A stretch of 15,646 bases of DNA from NCBI GenBank assembly GCA_025458465.1, contig JALOSK010000076.1, positions 1 through 15,646 on the forward strand. Reading direction: 5' to 3'. Each line of letters begins with the position of its first letter. Positions within the stretch are counted from its first letter, which is position 1. Positions 6,212 to 15,646 of this stretch are shown here, piece by piece. The translations under genes and the position numbers were made by a program. The notes below the pieces were generated by a model, which saw only the letters and a program-made list of their open reading frames with translations, did not search any database and was not told where the DNA came from. The DNA comes from Sandarakinorhabdus sp. (lineage in GTDB: Bacteria; Pseudomonadota; Alphaproteobacteria; Sphingomonadales; Sphingomonadaceae).

Positions 6212-6820
6212 ATGACAATCGAGGCTCTCTTCAAAGACTTTGCTCAGCCGGTCTTCACACAACGTGAGGCCGCTGAGCTGTCTGGCCTTGAATGGAAGGC
6301 GATCAGCAATCTGGTTGAGCGGCGAAGGCCGGATACCGGATTGCCCTTGATGCAGATGCCACCAATCAATGGGCGTCCCCAGAGCGGGCGGAGAATGTTT
6401 TCAAGGCTGCAGGTGCTGATCTTTGCGATCGTCGCAGCCGCTCCGATTGTACCCGTGTCTGATGCCCTGGCCATGGCTGAAAAGGCGATCGTCGAGGCCA
6501 AGCTTGCGCTCGACGAAGGCCGACTGATTTTTCATGTTCCCCGCCACCAGCGCGACTTCACCATGTGGCTGGTGTTCCATGGCCGCAAGGCCCGCCCCGA
6601 CGAAAAAACAGATACCGGCATTGCCTGGGAATACAGCGTCGTTACCTCGCCTTTCCGCGGTATCATGTTCTCAAACATGGGCGGGAAAGCGTTCGAGATC
6701 GACGCTGATTTCTCTCACTCGATGCTCAACATCCTGCCGATCGGCGACATTGCTCAGCTGGTCGGCTCACGCATCGCCGGTCTGTTGGCCAAAGAGGCCG
6801 GCGAGGACGGCGACCAATGA
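6212..6820 (+). CDS. HTH-containing hypothetical protein
   Basis: The encoded protein is 202 aa from ATG 6212, which has only a weak ribosome site (AGGAATGG, 13 bases away). Residues 14-40 (FTQREAAELSGLEWKAISNL) form a MerR/excisionase-type helix-turn-helix, followed by a loop and a hydrophobic segment near 65-85 (LQVLIFAIVAAAPIVPVSDAL) that is probably a buried helix rather than a membrane span. The C-terminal half (MWLVFHGRKARP, WEYSVVTSPFRGI) looks like a mixed sensor or dimerisation domain. I do not recognise the family. It lies upstream of the alpA-like and int genes, probably in one transcript, and may regulate them. Confidence 0.65.
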   Translation: MTIEALFKDFAQPVFTQREAAELSGLEWKAISNLVERRRPDTGLPLMQMPPINGRPQSGRRMFSRLQVLIFAIVAAAPIVPVSDALAMAEKAIVEAKLALDEGRLIFHVPRHQRDFTMWLVFHGRKARPDEKTDTGIAWEYSVVTSPFRGIMFSNMGGKAFEIDADFSHSMLNILPIGDIAQLVGSRIAGLLAKEAGEDGDQ

Positions 6821-6975
6821 CGGAATTCCCCGCCCCATTGTCTGAGGCCGACGCCAGCCGGCCAAAAACGAAAAGCCGGATGCTCCGGGACGGGGACTGC
6901 TGCTCGCGATACACGAGCTCAATCCGGCAAGCTGGCACAGATTCACCCGATCAGCGGAGTCCGAAAAATGGCTGA
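6817..6975 (+). CDS. Possible small coupled ORF (52 aa)
   Basis: The frame opens with ATGA overlapping the upstream stop (6817-6820) and closes with a TGA that overlaps the start of the next gene by 8 bp. AGGA lies 9 bases before the ATG. The product is polar and basic (SRPKTKSRMLRDGD) with a Cys-Cys pair and resembles nothing I know. The tight coupling on both sides is the only positive evidence. The alternative is non-coding spacer. Confidence 0.35.
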   Translation: MTEFPAPLSEADASRPKTKSRMLRDGDCCSRYTSSIRQAGTDSPDQRSPKNG

Positions 6976-7357
6976 TGCTGCAAACCACGAAACCTTGACC
7001 GAAGAGCAGGCAGCAAAGCGCTGGGGCATCAAAAAGGGCACGCTGACGAATCTGCGCGCGGCGGGCAAGATCGGATACATCGATATGCCGAAGGGTGTCC
7101 GCTATGTCCAACGACACTGGGATGAATATGTCGCTGCCAACGAGGTGAAGCCATGCCCCGCAAATCCCGTGGACCCTATCTCAAATGGAACGGTAAGCGG
7201 GCGTGCTGGTATGTCCACATCAATGAGCGCGGCGGCCGCCGCGAGCTCAGCACGGGCACGGCAGACAGCGCTGAGGCTGAAGCATTCCTCGGGGAGATCA
7301 TCGCCGAACGTCGCCACGCTGCCCGCACCGGGCCGCCTGACCGCCGTGAAGTGCTGA
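6968..7357 (+). CDS. AlpA/excisionase-like HTH DNA-binding protein
   Basis: The open frame encodes 129 aa from ATG 6968 (GGAG upstream). Residues 9-58 form a compact winged HTH of the HTH_17/AlpA kind: TEEQAAKRWGIKKGTLTNLR for the helices, then a hairpin and RYVQRHWDEYVAANEV. AlpA-like proteins act as excisionase or as activators of int in satellites and prophages. The gene is immediately upstream of the integrase. Residues 63-129 lie in the first 205 bp of the integrase gene in another frame, are Ser/Ala/Arg-rich and look unselected. A TGA at 7146-7148 in a different frame would give a normal roughly 60-aa protein, so a one-base shift is possible. Confidence 0.72.
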   Translation: MADAANHETLTEEQAAKRWGIKKGTLTNLRAAGKIGYIDMPKGVRYVQRHWDEYVAANEVKPCPANPVDPISNGTVSGRAGMSTSMSAAAAASSARARQTALRLKHSSGRSSPNVATLPAPGRLTAVKC

Positions 7358-8202
7358 TATCGGACGTGCTCAACGACTATCTTGAGGATTGCGCGACCGA
7401 CCAGGCGCAGCCCAACGTGGTTGCCGGCCGGGTTCTGAAGCTGCTGGGCTTCTTTGAGGCCAAGCGCGTGAGTGAGATCACGCCCGCGGCGATCAAGGAC
7501 TATGGCCGGCACAGCAAGGTCAAGCCTGGCACCCTTCGCCGAGAGCTGGGCATTCTGAGGGCGTCGCTCAATCATGCAGTGCGAGCGGAGCGGCTGAAGG
7601 ATGCCCCGTTCATTGCCATGCCAGAGGCCCCGCCAGGCCGCGACCGCTGGTTGACCCGCAACGAGGCCGCGCGGCTGCTCTGGCACGCCAGGGCGGCCCG
7701 GAGCGACACGCGGCCCTATCTCACCCTCTACATCCGCCTCGCGCTCTACACTGGCGCCCGCCCTGGCGCGTTGCTCGAGCTGCGCTGGCCGCAGGTAAAG
7801 TTCGATCAAGGTGATTTCGGCGTGATCGATCTCAACCGACCGGGCCGGGCAGCTACACTTAAGGGCCGCTCCAAAATCCCGATGAATGCCAAGATCCGGG
7901 CCATGATGGAGCGGGCAAAGGCGAAGCATGGCAGCGATCTCGGCCCGGTGCTGAACCGCCGCGGGAAGCCGATCGGCGACCTGGGGAATTCGTTCGATGC
8001 GGCGCTTGATCGGGCAGGCATCAAGGGCGTCACCCCGCACACGCTTCGCCACACCGTCGGCACTTGGATGGCGCAACGCGGGGTGCCGATCTTCGAAATC
8101 GGCGGGTGGCTAGGCCATTCGGATGCAAAGACCACCGCGCTGTATGCCCACCACCACCCGGACCACCTGAGCGTGGCCCGCAAAGCAATGACAAGGGGCT
8201 AG
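7153..8202 (+). CDS. int: Tyrosine-type site-specific integrase
   Basis: The encoded protein is 349 aa from ATG 7153, with GAGG 6 bases upstream. Residues 1-60 form an arm-binding-like N-terminus with a KWNGKRACWYVHIN beta region; about 65-155 form the SAM-like core-binding domain. Residues 165-345 form the catalytic domain with the expected residues: Arg203 (YTGARPGALLEL), Lys241, His296/Arg299 (HTLRH), His322 (GHSDAKTT) and the nucleophile Tyr331. Length and residues are complete, so it should be active. It lies 112 bp from attR and would integrate the element at tRNA-Arg, with the AlpA-like neighbour a likely directionality factor. Confidence 0.95.
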   Translation: MPRKSRGPYLKWNGKRACWYVHINERGGRRELSTGTADSAEAEAFLGEIIAERRHAARTGPPDRREVLISDVLNDYLEDCATDQAQPNVVAGRVLKLLGFFEAKRVSEITPAAIKDYGRHSKVKPGTLRRELGILRASLNHAVRAERLKDAPFIAMPEAPPGRDRWLTRNEAARLLWHARAARSDTRPYLTLYIRLALYTGARPGALLELRWPQVKFDQGDFGVIDLNRPGRAATLKGRSKIPMNAKIRAMMERAKAKHGSDLGPVLNRRGKPIGDLGNSFDAALDRAGIKGVTPHTLRHTVGTWMAQRGVPIFEIGGWLGHSDAKTTALYAHHHPDHLSVARKAMTRG

Positions 8203-8211
8203 AGACAACGT

Positions 8212-10386
<2,175 letters not shown>

Positions 10387-10400
10387 TTAAGCGCGCAGCC

Positions 10401-11843
10401 TCACGGCCGGTATTGCGCGCGCAATTCGCGCTTCAACACCTTGCCGATCTCGCTGCGCGGCAGTTCGGGCACGATCACCACATCGGCCAGTTTCTGCATG
10501 CGCCCCACCCGTTCGTTCACCCAGGCCTTCAGGGCCTGCGGGGTTTCATCCCCCACCACGAAGGCCACCGGGGTTTCGCCCCACTGTTCGGATGGCACGC
10601 CCACCACGGCACAGTCGCGCACCTGCGGGTGGCTGGCGAGCACCTGTTCGATGTCGATGGGATAGATGTTGAAGCCGCCCGAGATGATCACATCCTTGGC
10701 GCGATCAAGCAGGGTGAGGAAGCCTTCTGCATCAAAGCGCCCGATATCGCCGGTGCGGATGAAGCGTTCGCCGGCCGGGCTGAACCATTCCACCGCGCGG
10801 GTGGCATCGGGCAGCTTGTGATAGCCCGTCATCATCGCCGGGGACCGGCCGACGACTTCGCCGGTTTCGCCTCGTGGCAATTCGCGGCCATCCTCGCTGA
10901 TGATGCGGATGTCGCTGCCTGCTGCCGGCTGGCCCACCGTGCCCAGCTTGTCCGGGAATTCGTGGCACTGCAGGATGCAGGTGCCGCCGCCTTCGGTCAT
11001 GCCGTAATATTCGGTGAGCCCGCCCGGCCAGCGCCGCAGCACCTGTGCCTTCAGCGCCGCCGGGAACGGTGCGGAGGTGCAGAACTTGCGGCGATAGGAT
11101 GAAAGATCGAACCGGTCGAAATCGGGCGCATCCATCAGCCGGCGATACTGCACCGGCACCAGCATCGCGTGGGTGACCCGGTGGCGCTGGCTCAATTCCA
11201 GAAAGGCCGTCGTGTCGAACTTGGGCAGCAGCACCAGCGTGCCGCCCAGCCCGATGGTGGGAAACAGGCTGACCAGGGTGGTGTTGGAATAGAGCGGCGT
11301 CGCCACCAGCGTGACCGCATCGGGGCCATAGCCTTGCGTGACACCGCGCTGCAGATGCGCCCAGCGCTGGCGGTGCGGCTGCACGATGCCCTTGGGCCGG
11401 CCGGTGGTGCCGCTGGAATAGATGAGGTTGAAGGGATCATCCGGCCCGATTTCCACGGCCGGCGGGCGGCTGCCGGGCGGGGCCAGCCACAGATCCGGAT
11501 CGGCCAGATCGGCATCGCGATACAGGCGCACCGCATCGGCATCCGCCGCCATCATCGCGATCGTTTCGGCCGTGGCGGATGCCGGTAGCGGCGCCACCGC
11601 CAGCCCGGCCCTGAGCGCGCCCAGCCACAGCAGCAGATAGGCCGCCGACATGTTGGCGGCGATGGCGATCACGTCGCCCTTGCCGTGGCCGGCGGCGGCC
11701 AGCGCGGCGGCGGCGCGATCGACGGTCTCGTCGAGATCGGCCCAGGTGATGACACTCTCGCCCGCGATGATTGCCGGCTTGTCCCCCTGCTGCGCGTGCA
11801 CGCGCAGCAGATCGGTGATCGGGGTGAATTGGTCAGGCAGCAT
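10401..11843 (-). CDS. Acyl-CoA synthetase / AMP-dependent ligase
   Basis: The encoded protein is 480 aa in the ANL superfamily. The phosphate-binding loop is YSSGTTGRPKG (142-152), the aromatic/adenine motif YYGMTEGGG (279-287), the ribose Asp is in RTGDIG (363-368), the hinge and A8 loop are DRAKDVIISGGFNI (380-393), and the catalytic lysine is Lys468 (EIGKVLKREL). All residues for adenylation and thioester formation are present, so it should activate a carboxylic acid with ATP and CoA; the substrate is not readable. It is somewhat shorter than long-chain enzymes and closer to medium-chain or aryl ligases. Its start overlaps the end of the preceding gene (the AcoX-like gene) by 11 bp, and 20 bp separate it from the FadH-like gene, so the three are co-transcribed and it probably feeds that pathway with acyl-CoA. 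Confidence 0.92.
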   Translation of the reverse strand: MLPDQFTPITDLLRVHAQQGDKPAIIAGESVITWADLDETVDRAAAALAAAGHGKGDVIAIAANMSAAYLLLWLGALRAGLAVAPLPASATAETIAMMAADADAVRLYRDADLADPDLWLAPPGSRPPAVEIGPDDPFNLIYSSGTTGRPKGIVQPHRQRWAHLQRGVTQGYGPDAVTLVATPLYSNTTLVSLFPTIGLGGTLVLLPKFDTTAFLELSQRHRVTHAMLVPVQYRRLMDAPDFDRFDLSSYRRKFCTSAPFPAALKAQVLRRWPGGLTEYYGMTEGGGTCILQCHEFPDKLGTVGQPAAGSDIRIISEDGRELPRGETGEVVGRSPAMMTGYHKLPDATRAVEWFSPAGERFIRTGDIGRFDAEGFLTLLDRAKDVIISGGFNIYPIDIEQVLASHPQVRDCAVVGVPSEQWGETPVAFVVGDETPQALKAWVNERVGRMQKLADVVIVPELPRSEIGKVLKRELRAQYRP

Positions 11844-12897
11844 CGATCCTCATCATCATGCTCTGGCGTGGGCCGGTGCGCACCTGCACATGGCCGGCCA
11901 AGTGTTGGTCAAGCGCCTCGTCGCCAGTGTCAACCAGCAGACGTCCGCCCGGCAGCGCGGCAAGCTTGGCCGCCGAGGCGAGCACCATTGGCGGCCACCC
12001 TGCCCGTGCCAGCACCGCGCGCCCCAGTTGCTGGTTGCCGCGGCCCAGCAGATAGCCCTGGCCGCCCACCACGCCCAGCACCAGGCGCGGCGTGGCGGTG
12101 TGGGCGAGATCCAGCAGCTGTGCCTGCGTCGCATCGGCCAGCACCAGCCGGCCATGCGCGAACACATCGACACCCAGCATGGTGCCCTCGCTGCCCAGGG
12201 CGCGCTTCAGCGCCAGCATGGTGAGGCCCGGCCCGATGAAGCACAGCGGCTCGGCCCGCACCAGGGGCGCGGCGGCGGCCACGGCGCCGGCAAGGGCGGT
12301 ATCGGTATCCGGCCCGGCCGCCTTGGCCGCCTGCCGGGCCTTGCCGGCCAGCACCGGCAGGCGCCCGTACAGGTGCATGTGGCCATCGGCATCCCGGTCG
12401 ATCACCTCTGCTTCGGCGGTGGCGCGGTGGTCGCTGTCGGCCAGATCGGCAAGGATGGCGGCGGCAGTGGCGGGGGAGGGCGCAAAGACGCCCGAATGCA
12501 TCTTCACACCGGCCGGCACGCCCAGCACCGGCACCGCCGGCGCTGCTGCCAGCACATCGCGGGCCGTGCCATCGCCGCCCACGAACAGGATGAGATCGGC
12601 GCCGGCCGCAACGCAGGCGCGCACGCAGGCGGTGGTATCCACCCCGGTTGACGGCGTGGCCGGACGATGCACGATGGTGACGGCGAGCCCTGCGGCACCA
12701 GCGGCGGTTTCACCCATCGGCCCACCCCCGGCGAGCAGGCGCACCGGGCGCCCGGCCAGCCCGGCCAGCGCCCGGATGGCGCGCGCTTCGGCCCAGTCGC
12801 TGCCGGATGCCAGCGCCGGGTCGATGCTGTCGCTGCCCTTCAGGGCCAGCGGGCCGCCACTGCCGGCCAGCGGGTTGACAACAAAGCCGATCGACAC
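11833..12897 (-). CDS. ATP-NAD kinase family protein, AcoX-like
   Basis: The encoded protein is 354 aa from GTG 12897 with a weak GGGA ribosome site. The N-terminus IGFVVNPLAGSGGPLALKGS and the GGDGTARDV motif (107-115) identify the NAD-kinase/diacylglycerol-kinase superfamily. Length and the LKGS loop resemble AcoX, found beside acetoin-catabolism genes, rather than housekeeping NAD kinase (about 300 aa). The C-terminal half includes a GGQGYLLGRGNQQL glycine-rich segment expected of the family. It may phosphorylate NAD or a related substrate; AcoX has no firmly settled activity that I can cite. It is the first gene of the leftward operon, starting about 90 bp from the divergent GcvPA-like gene, and may share regulation with it. 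Confidence 0.88.
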   Translation of the reverse strand: MSIGFVVNPLAGSGGPLALKGSDSIDPALASGSDWAEARAIRALAGLAGRPVRLLAGGGPMGETAAGAAGLAVTIVHRPATPSTGVDTTACVRACVAAGADLILFVGGDGTARDVLAAAPAVPVLGVPAGVKMHSGVFAPSPATAAAILADLADSDHRATAEAEVIDRDADGHMHLYGRLPVLAGKARQAAKAAGPDTDTALAGAVAAAAPLVRAEPLCFIGPGLTMLALKRALGSEGTMLGVDVFAHGRLVLADATQAQLLDLAHTATPRLVLGVVGGQGYLLGRGNQQLGRAVLARAGWPPMVLASAAKLAALPGGRLLVDTGDEALDQHLAGHVQVRTGPRQSMMMRIDAA

Positions 12898-12922
12898 ACA
12901 AAGTCCCGATTGTTCGCATTGA

Positions 12923-12948
12923 GCACATCTTGTGCGCTATCAGCACAA
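12923..12948. promoter_or_regulatory. Operator-like half-site cluster in the divergent control region
   Basis: Three half-sites occur in 26 bp: GCACA (12923-12927), TGTGC (12931-12935) and GCACA (12943-12947). The first two form a perfect inverted repeat with a 3-base spacer. The second and third extend to TTGTGC/GCACAA with a 7-base spacer. They lie centrally between the start codons of the divergent genes, so one regulator could control both directions. No regulator gene is in the window. Confidence 0.45.
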
Positions 12949-12986
12949 ACTGGCAAGCGCTTTCGGCGCGGTCGTGGCAGGAGATC

Positions 12987-14372
12987 ATGGTGACAGGCAG
13001 GCGCGCGCATCCGTTCATGCCCAATTCGGCCCCGGCAATGAAGGCCGCGCTGCTGGCCGAACTGGGCCTGGATGGCATCGAGCCATTGTTCGCGCAGATC
13101 CCGGCTGCCCACCGCCTGGCCGCCCTGCCCGATCTGCCGCCGGCCCTTTCCAGCGAGGTGGAGCTGGCGCGGCATCTGAACGGCCTGCTGGCGCGCAACC
13201 GCCCGGCCGGGGAGGCGCTGTCGTTCCTGGGTGGCGGCATCTGGCAGCATCATGTGCCCGCCGTGGTGGACGAGATTGTTGGCCGTGCCGAATTCCTGAC
13301 GCCGGTGTGGGGCACGCCCAGCAGCGATTTCGGCCGCAACCAGGTGTGGTGGGAATTCACCAGCCAGCTGGGCGCGCTGCTGGGCCTCGAACTGGTGGGT
13401 CTGCCGGTCTACAGCTGGGGCGCAGCGGCCGGGCACGCCTTCCGCATGGCGGCACGGCTCACCGGGCGGCGGCGCGTGCTGATCCCGGCGGCGATGTGCC
13501 CGGAACGGCTGGCCGTGATCCGCGGCTATGCCCTGAGCGCCGATCCGGCGATGCACCTGGATCTGGTGCCGGTGCCCTGCGATGCGGCGGGCCGGATGGA
13601 TGTGACGGCGCTGGCAGGGCTGGCAGACGGCCAGACGGCTGCCATCTATTATGAAAACCCGGCCTTCCTTGGCGGCCTTGAAGGCGGCGCGGCCGCCATT
13701 GCTGCCATCGCCCGCCAATGCGGCGCCGAAACCATTGCCGGGGTGGATCCGCTCACCCTTGGCGTCATCGCGCCGCCCGGTGATCTTGGCGTGGACATCG
13801 CGGTGGGCACCATCCAGACGCTGGGTGTGCACATGAACGCCGGCGGCGGCCTGGGCGGCTTCATCGCCAGCCGCGACGAACCGCGTTATGCGGCGGAATA
13901 TCCGACCCTGCTGAACAGCCTGACCACCACGGTGAAGGGCGAACTGGCCTTCGGCCTGATGCTGTTCCACCAGTGCAGCTATGGCAGCCGCGAACTGGGC
14001 AAGGACTGGACGGGCAACAGCACCTATCTGTGGGCGGTGGCCGCCGCCGCCTACATGGCGCTGCTTGGCCCCGAAGGCTTCCGCGAGCTGGGCTCTCTGA
14101 TTCTGGCCCGCACGGCCGAGGCCGCCGACGCGCTCGCCGCCGTGCCGGGGTTGACGGTGGCGCAGCGGCGCGGCCTGTTCCGGGAGGTGCACGTGGATTT
14201 TGCAGCCAGTGGCCGCACCGCCGCTGCGGTGAATGGCGCGCTGCTCGATCGCCACGGCATCTTCGGTGGTGTGCCCACCGGTGACACCACCGCGCTGTTC
14301 GCCATCACAGAATGCCACACGCCGGAGGATATCGCCCGGCTGGCCGCAGCCCTGACGGAGGTGCTCGCATGA
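12987..14372 (+). CDS. gcvPA: Glycine decarboxylase subunit 1-like protein (GcvPA family)
   Basis: The encoded protein is 461 aa. ATG 12987 is chosen (AGGAG 3 bases upstream); GTG 12990 has better spacing. A TTG frame from 12930 would cover the operator and is rejected. The start HPFMPNS and the segment SFLGGGIWQHHVPAVVDEIV (79-98) match the N-terminal half of the P-protein. Where true GcvPA has a TPYQPE-like stretch this protein has VWGTPSSDFGRNQVWWEF, a marked change at the active-site interface. The P1 subunit supplies part of the PLP pocket and pairs with GcvPB. In glycine cleavage the pair decarboxylates glycine and passes aminomethyl to GcvH. Neither gcvH nor gcvT is here. It overlaps the next gene by 4 bp (ATGA), so the two are coupled. 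It is probably a paralogue with another amino-acid-like substrate. Confidence 0.85.
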   Translation: MVTGRRAHPFMPNSAPAMKAALLAELGLDGIEPLFAQIPAAHRLAALPDLPPALSSEVELARHLNGLLARNRPAGEALSFLGGGIWQHHVPAVVDEIVGRAEFLTPVWGTPSSDFGRNQVWWEFTSQLGALLGLELVGLPVYSWGAAAGHAFRMAARLTGRRRVLIPAAMCPERLAVIRGYALSADPAMHLDLVPVPCDAAGRMDVTALAGLADGQTAAIYYENPAFLGGLEGGAAAIAAIARQCGAETIAGVDPLTLGVIAPPGDLGVDIAVGTIQTLGVHMNAGGGLGGFIASRDEPRYAAEYPTLLNSLTTTVKGELAFGLMLFHQCSYGSRELGKDWTGNSTYLWAVAAAAYMALLGPEGFRELGSLILARTAEAADALAAVPGLTVAQRRGLFREVHVDFAASGRTAAAVNGALLDRHGIFGGVPTGDTTALFAITECHTPEDIARLAAALTEVLA

Positions 14373-15646
14373 TATTGCGCCGCTATCACGCCGCCCGCTG
14401 GGATGAGCCGCTGATCCATCAGATGGGCGCGCCCGGCCGCCGCGGCCAGCTCTTCCCGATTGCCGATGCCGCGGGGCTGGTGCCGGCCGGCCTGGCCCGC
14501 AGCACGCCGCCCGATCTGCCCGAACTCTCGGAGCCCGAGGTGCTGAGCCATTATCTGCGCCTGTCGCAGGAAACGATGGGCATGATCGGCGTCTCGCTGT
14601 TCGGCACCTGCACCATGAAATACAACCCGCGCGCCGGTGAACAGGCGGCGCGGCGTCTGGCCGGTATCCACCCGGCGCAGCCGCCCGAAACCATGCAGGG
14701 CCTGCTGGCGGCCGTGCATGGGCTGGACATCATGCTGCGCGGCCTTTCGGGCATGGACCGCTTCACCTTCCAGGCTGCCGGCGGCGCCGATGCGGCGTGG
14801 ACACAGGCCGTCATCACACGCGCGTATCACGCGGCGCGCGGCGAGGCCGGCACCCGCACCAAGATCATCACCAGCCTGCAGAGCCACCCGTGCAACCCGG
14901 CCACCGCCGCCACCGCCGGCTTCGAGGTGATCACCCTGCCGCTGGGCGAGAAGGGCTATCCCACGCTTGATGCGCTCAAGGCCGCCATCGGCCCCGACAC
15001 CGCAGCGCTGATGATCAACAATCCCGACGACATGGGGGTGTACAACCCCGAGATCATGGAATGGGTGCGGCTGGTGAAGGCGGCCGGCGCGCTGGCCTTT
15101 TATGATCACGCCAATTTCAACGGGGTGATGACGAAGATCCGCGCCCGCGATCTCGGCTTCGATGCCTGCATGTTCATGCTGCACAAGACATTCGGCGTGT
15201 CCAAGGGCGGCGGCGGCCCGGCCGTGGGCGCCTATGGCTGCACCGCGGAACTGGCCCCCTTCATGCCCAGCCCGCTGGTGACCGGGGATGCCGGCGCCTA
15301 TCGGCTGGAAAACCCGCCCCGGCAGGCCGCCAAGGTGCGCGAATATCTCGGCAACCTGCACCAGGTGTTCAAGGCCTATGCCTGGACCCGGGCGATGGGC
15401 GTCGAGGGCCTGGCGGAGGCCAGCGATCTTTCCGTGCTGCTCAACAATTACATGGAAAGGCGGTTGCTGGCCGTGCGCGGGGTCACCCGCTCCCACCCCG
15501 AACAGACCAGCCCGCGCCTCGAGATGACGCGCTACAGCCTGGCTACCCTGTTCGAGGACACGGGCGTGAGCGCGGTGGACGTGCAGAACCGCATGGCCGA
15601 TTTCGGCATCGACGCCTTCTGGCTCTCCCACGAGCCGTGGATCGTG
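14369..15646 (+). CDS. gcvPB: Glycine decarboxylase subunit 2-like protein (GcvPB family), 3' partial
   Basis: The visible part is 426 codons, open to the window edge; the family is about 480-530 aa, so only the C-terminus is missing. APGRRG near the N-terminus, LSQETMG with a GTCTMKYNPR motif, RAYHAARGE and a C-terminal LHKTFG with GGGGPAVGAYG identify the PLP-binding subunit, with Lys273 (HKTF) as the Schiff-base lysine. Several usually invariant stretches differ: the HGTNPASA type is SHPCNPATA, the PNTLG type is PDDMG, the YDGANLNA type is YDHANFNGV, and after HKTF the usual PHGGGGPG is SKGGGGPA. This suggests PLP chemistry on something other than, or besides, glycine. It is translationally coupled to the GcvPA-like gene and should form a heteromer with it. 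Confidence 0.9.
   Translation, partial: MILRRYHAARWDEPLIHQMGAPGRRGQLFPIADAAGLVPAGLARSTPPDLPELSEPEVLSHYLRLSQETMGMIGVSLFGTCTMKYNPRAGEQAARRLAGIHPAQPPETMQGLLAAVHGLDIMLRGLSGMDRFTFQAAGGADAAWTQAVITRAYHAARGEAGTRTKIITSLQSHPCNPATAATAGFEVITLPLGEKGYPTLDALKAAIGPDTAALMINNPDDMGVYNPEIMEWVRLVKAAGALAFYDHANFNGVMTKIRARDLGFDACMFMLHKTFGVSKGGGGPAVGAYGCTAELAPFMPSPLVTGDAGAYRLENPPRQAAKVREYLGNLHQVFKAYAWTRAMGVEGLAEASDLSVLLNNYMERRLLAVRGVTRSHPEQTSPRLEMTRYSLATLFEDTGVSAVDVQNRMADFGIDAFWLSHEPWIV

Noticed and set aside
12898..12986. Glycine riboswitch upstream of the GcvPA-like gene
   Set aside because: The divergent gap is about 90 bp and lacks the tandem aptamer core; only half-sites for a protein are visible.
14051..15631. 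Long minus-strand frame opposite the GcvPA/GcvPB-like genes
   Set aside because: It spans two real genes on the other strand, has biased composition and no recognisable domain.

Overview
The window is GC-rich bacterial DNA, most likely from an alphaproteobacterium and plausibly a sphingomonad. This rests on overall gene style and on the neighbourhood of an AcoX-like NAD-kinase-family protein, an AMP ligase and GcvP-like genes. No rRNA or marker gene fixes the taxon. It has two parts.

Positions 1-8360 hold an intact tRNA-Arg(CCG) gene with a compact integrated element in its 3' half. A perfect 46-bp duplication of the tRNA (54-99 and 8315-8360) marks attL and attR, so the excised circle would be 8,261 bp. 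Left to right the element carries: a helix-turn-helix replication-type gene with an iteron array in its interdomain linker; a loader-like hypothetical gene; a promoter and a strongly folded leader; an HK97-type major capsid protein; a G+C-rich hairpin pair; a short tail tape measure protein; a DUF6456-like protein; a ribbon-helix-helix repressor on the opposite strand; two or three small unknown genes; an AlpA/excisionase-like HTH protein; and a tyrosine integrase next to attR. No terminase, portal, head protease, connector, tail tube, baseplate or lysis gene is visible. The layout (int, alpA-like gene, rep/ori, repressor, and two virion genes that normally set head size and tail length) fits a phage satellite that borrows the rest of a helper's particle. 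A decayed prophage is the main alternative.

Positions 8361-15646 are chromosomal. Three minus-strand genes form an apparent operon: an AcoX-like ATP-NAD kinase family protein, an acyl-CoA synthetase/AMP ligase, and a FadH-type 2,4-dienoyl-CoA reductase. They are transcribed divergently from two translationally coupled plus-strand genes resembling the two subunits of glycine decarboxylase (GcvPA, GcvPB; the second runs off the window). The roughly 90-bp divergent control region has a cluster of GCACA/TGTGC half-sites. The GcvPB-like subunit keeps the PLP lysine but differs from true glycine decarboxylases at several normally invariant loops. No gcvT or gcvH is present, so the five genes may serve a separate catabolic function. 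The FadH-like gene lost its C-terminal FAD-binding tail through a frame-shifting deletion near the tRNA, and its reading frame now runs through attR into the element.

Non-coding stretches: the longest, 2933-3125 and 1419-1600, are described as regulatory features. No gene-free stretch exceeds 300 bp.
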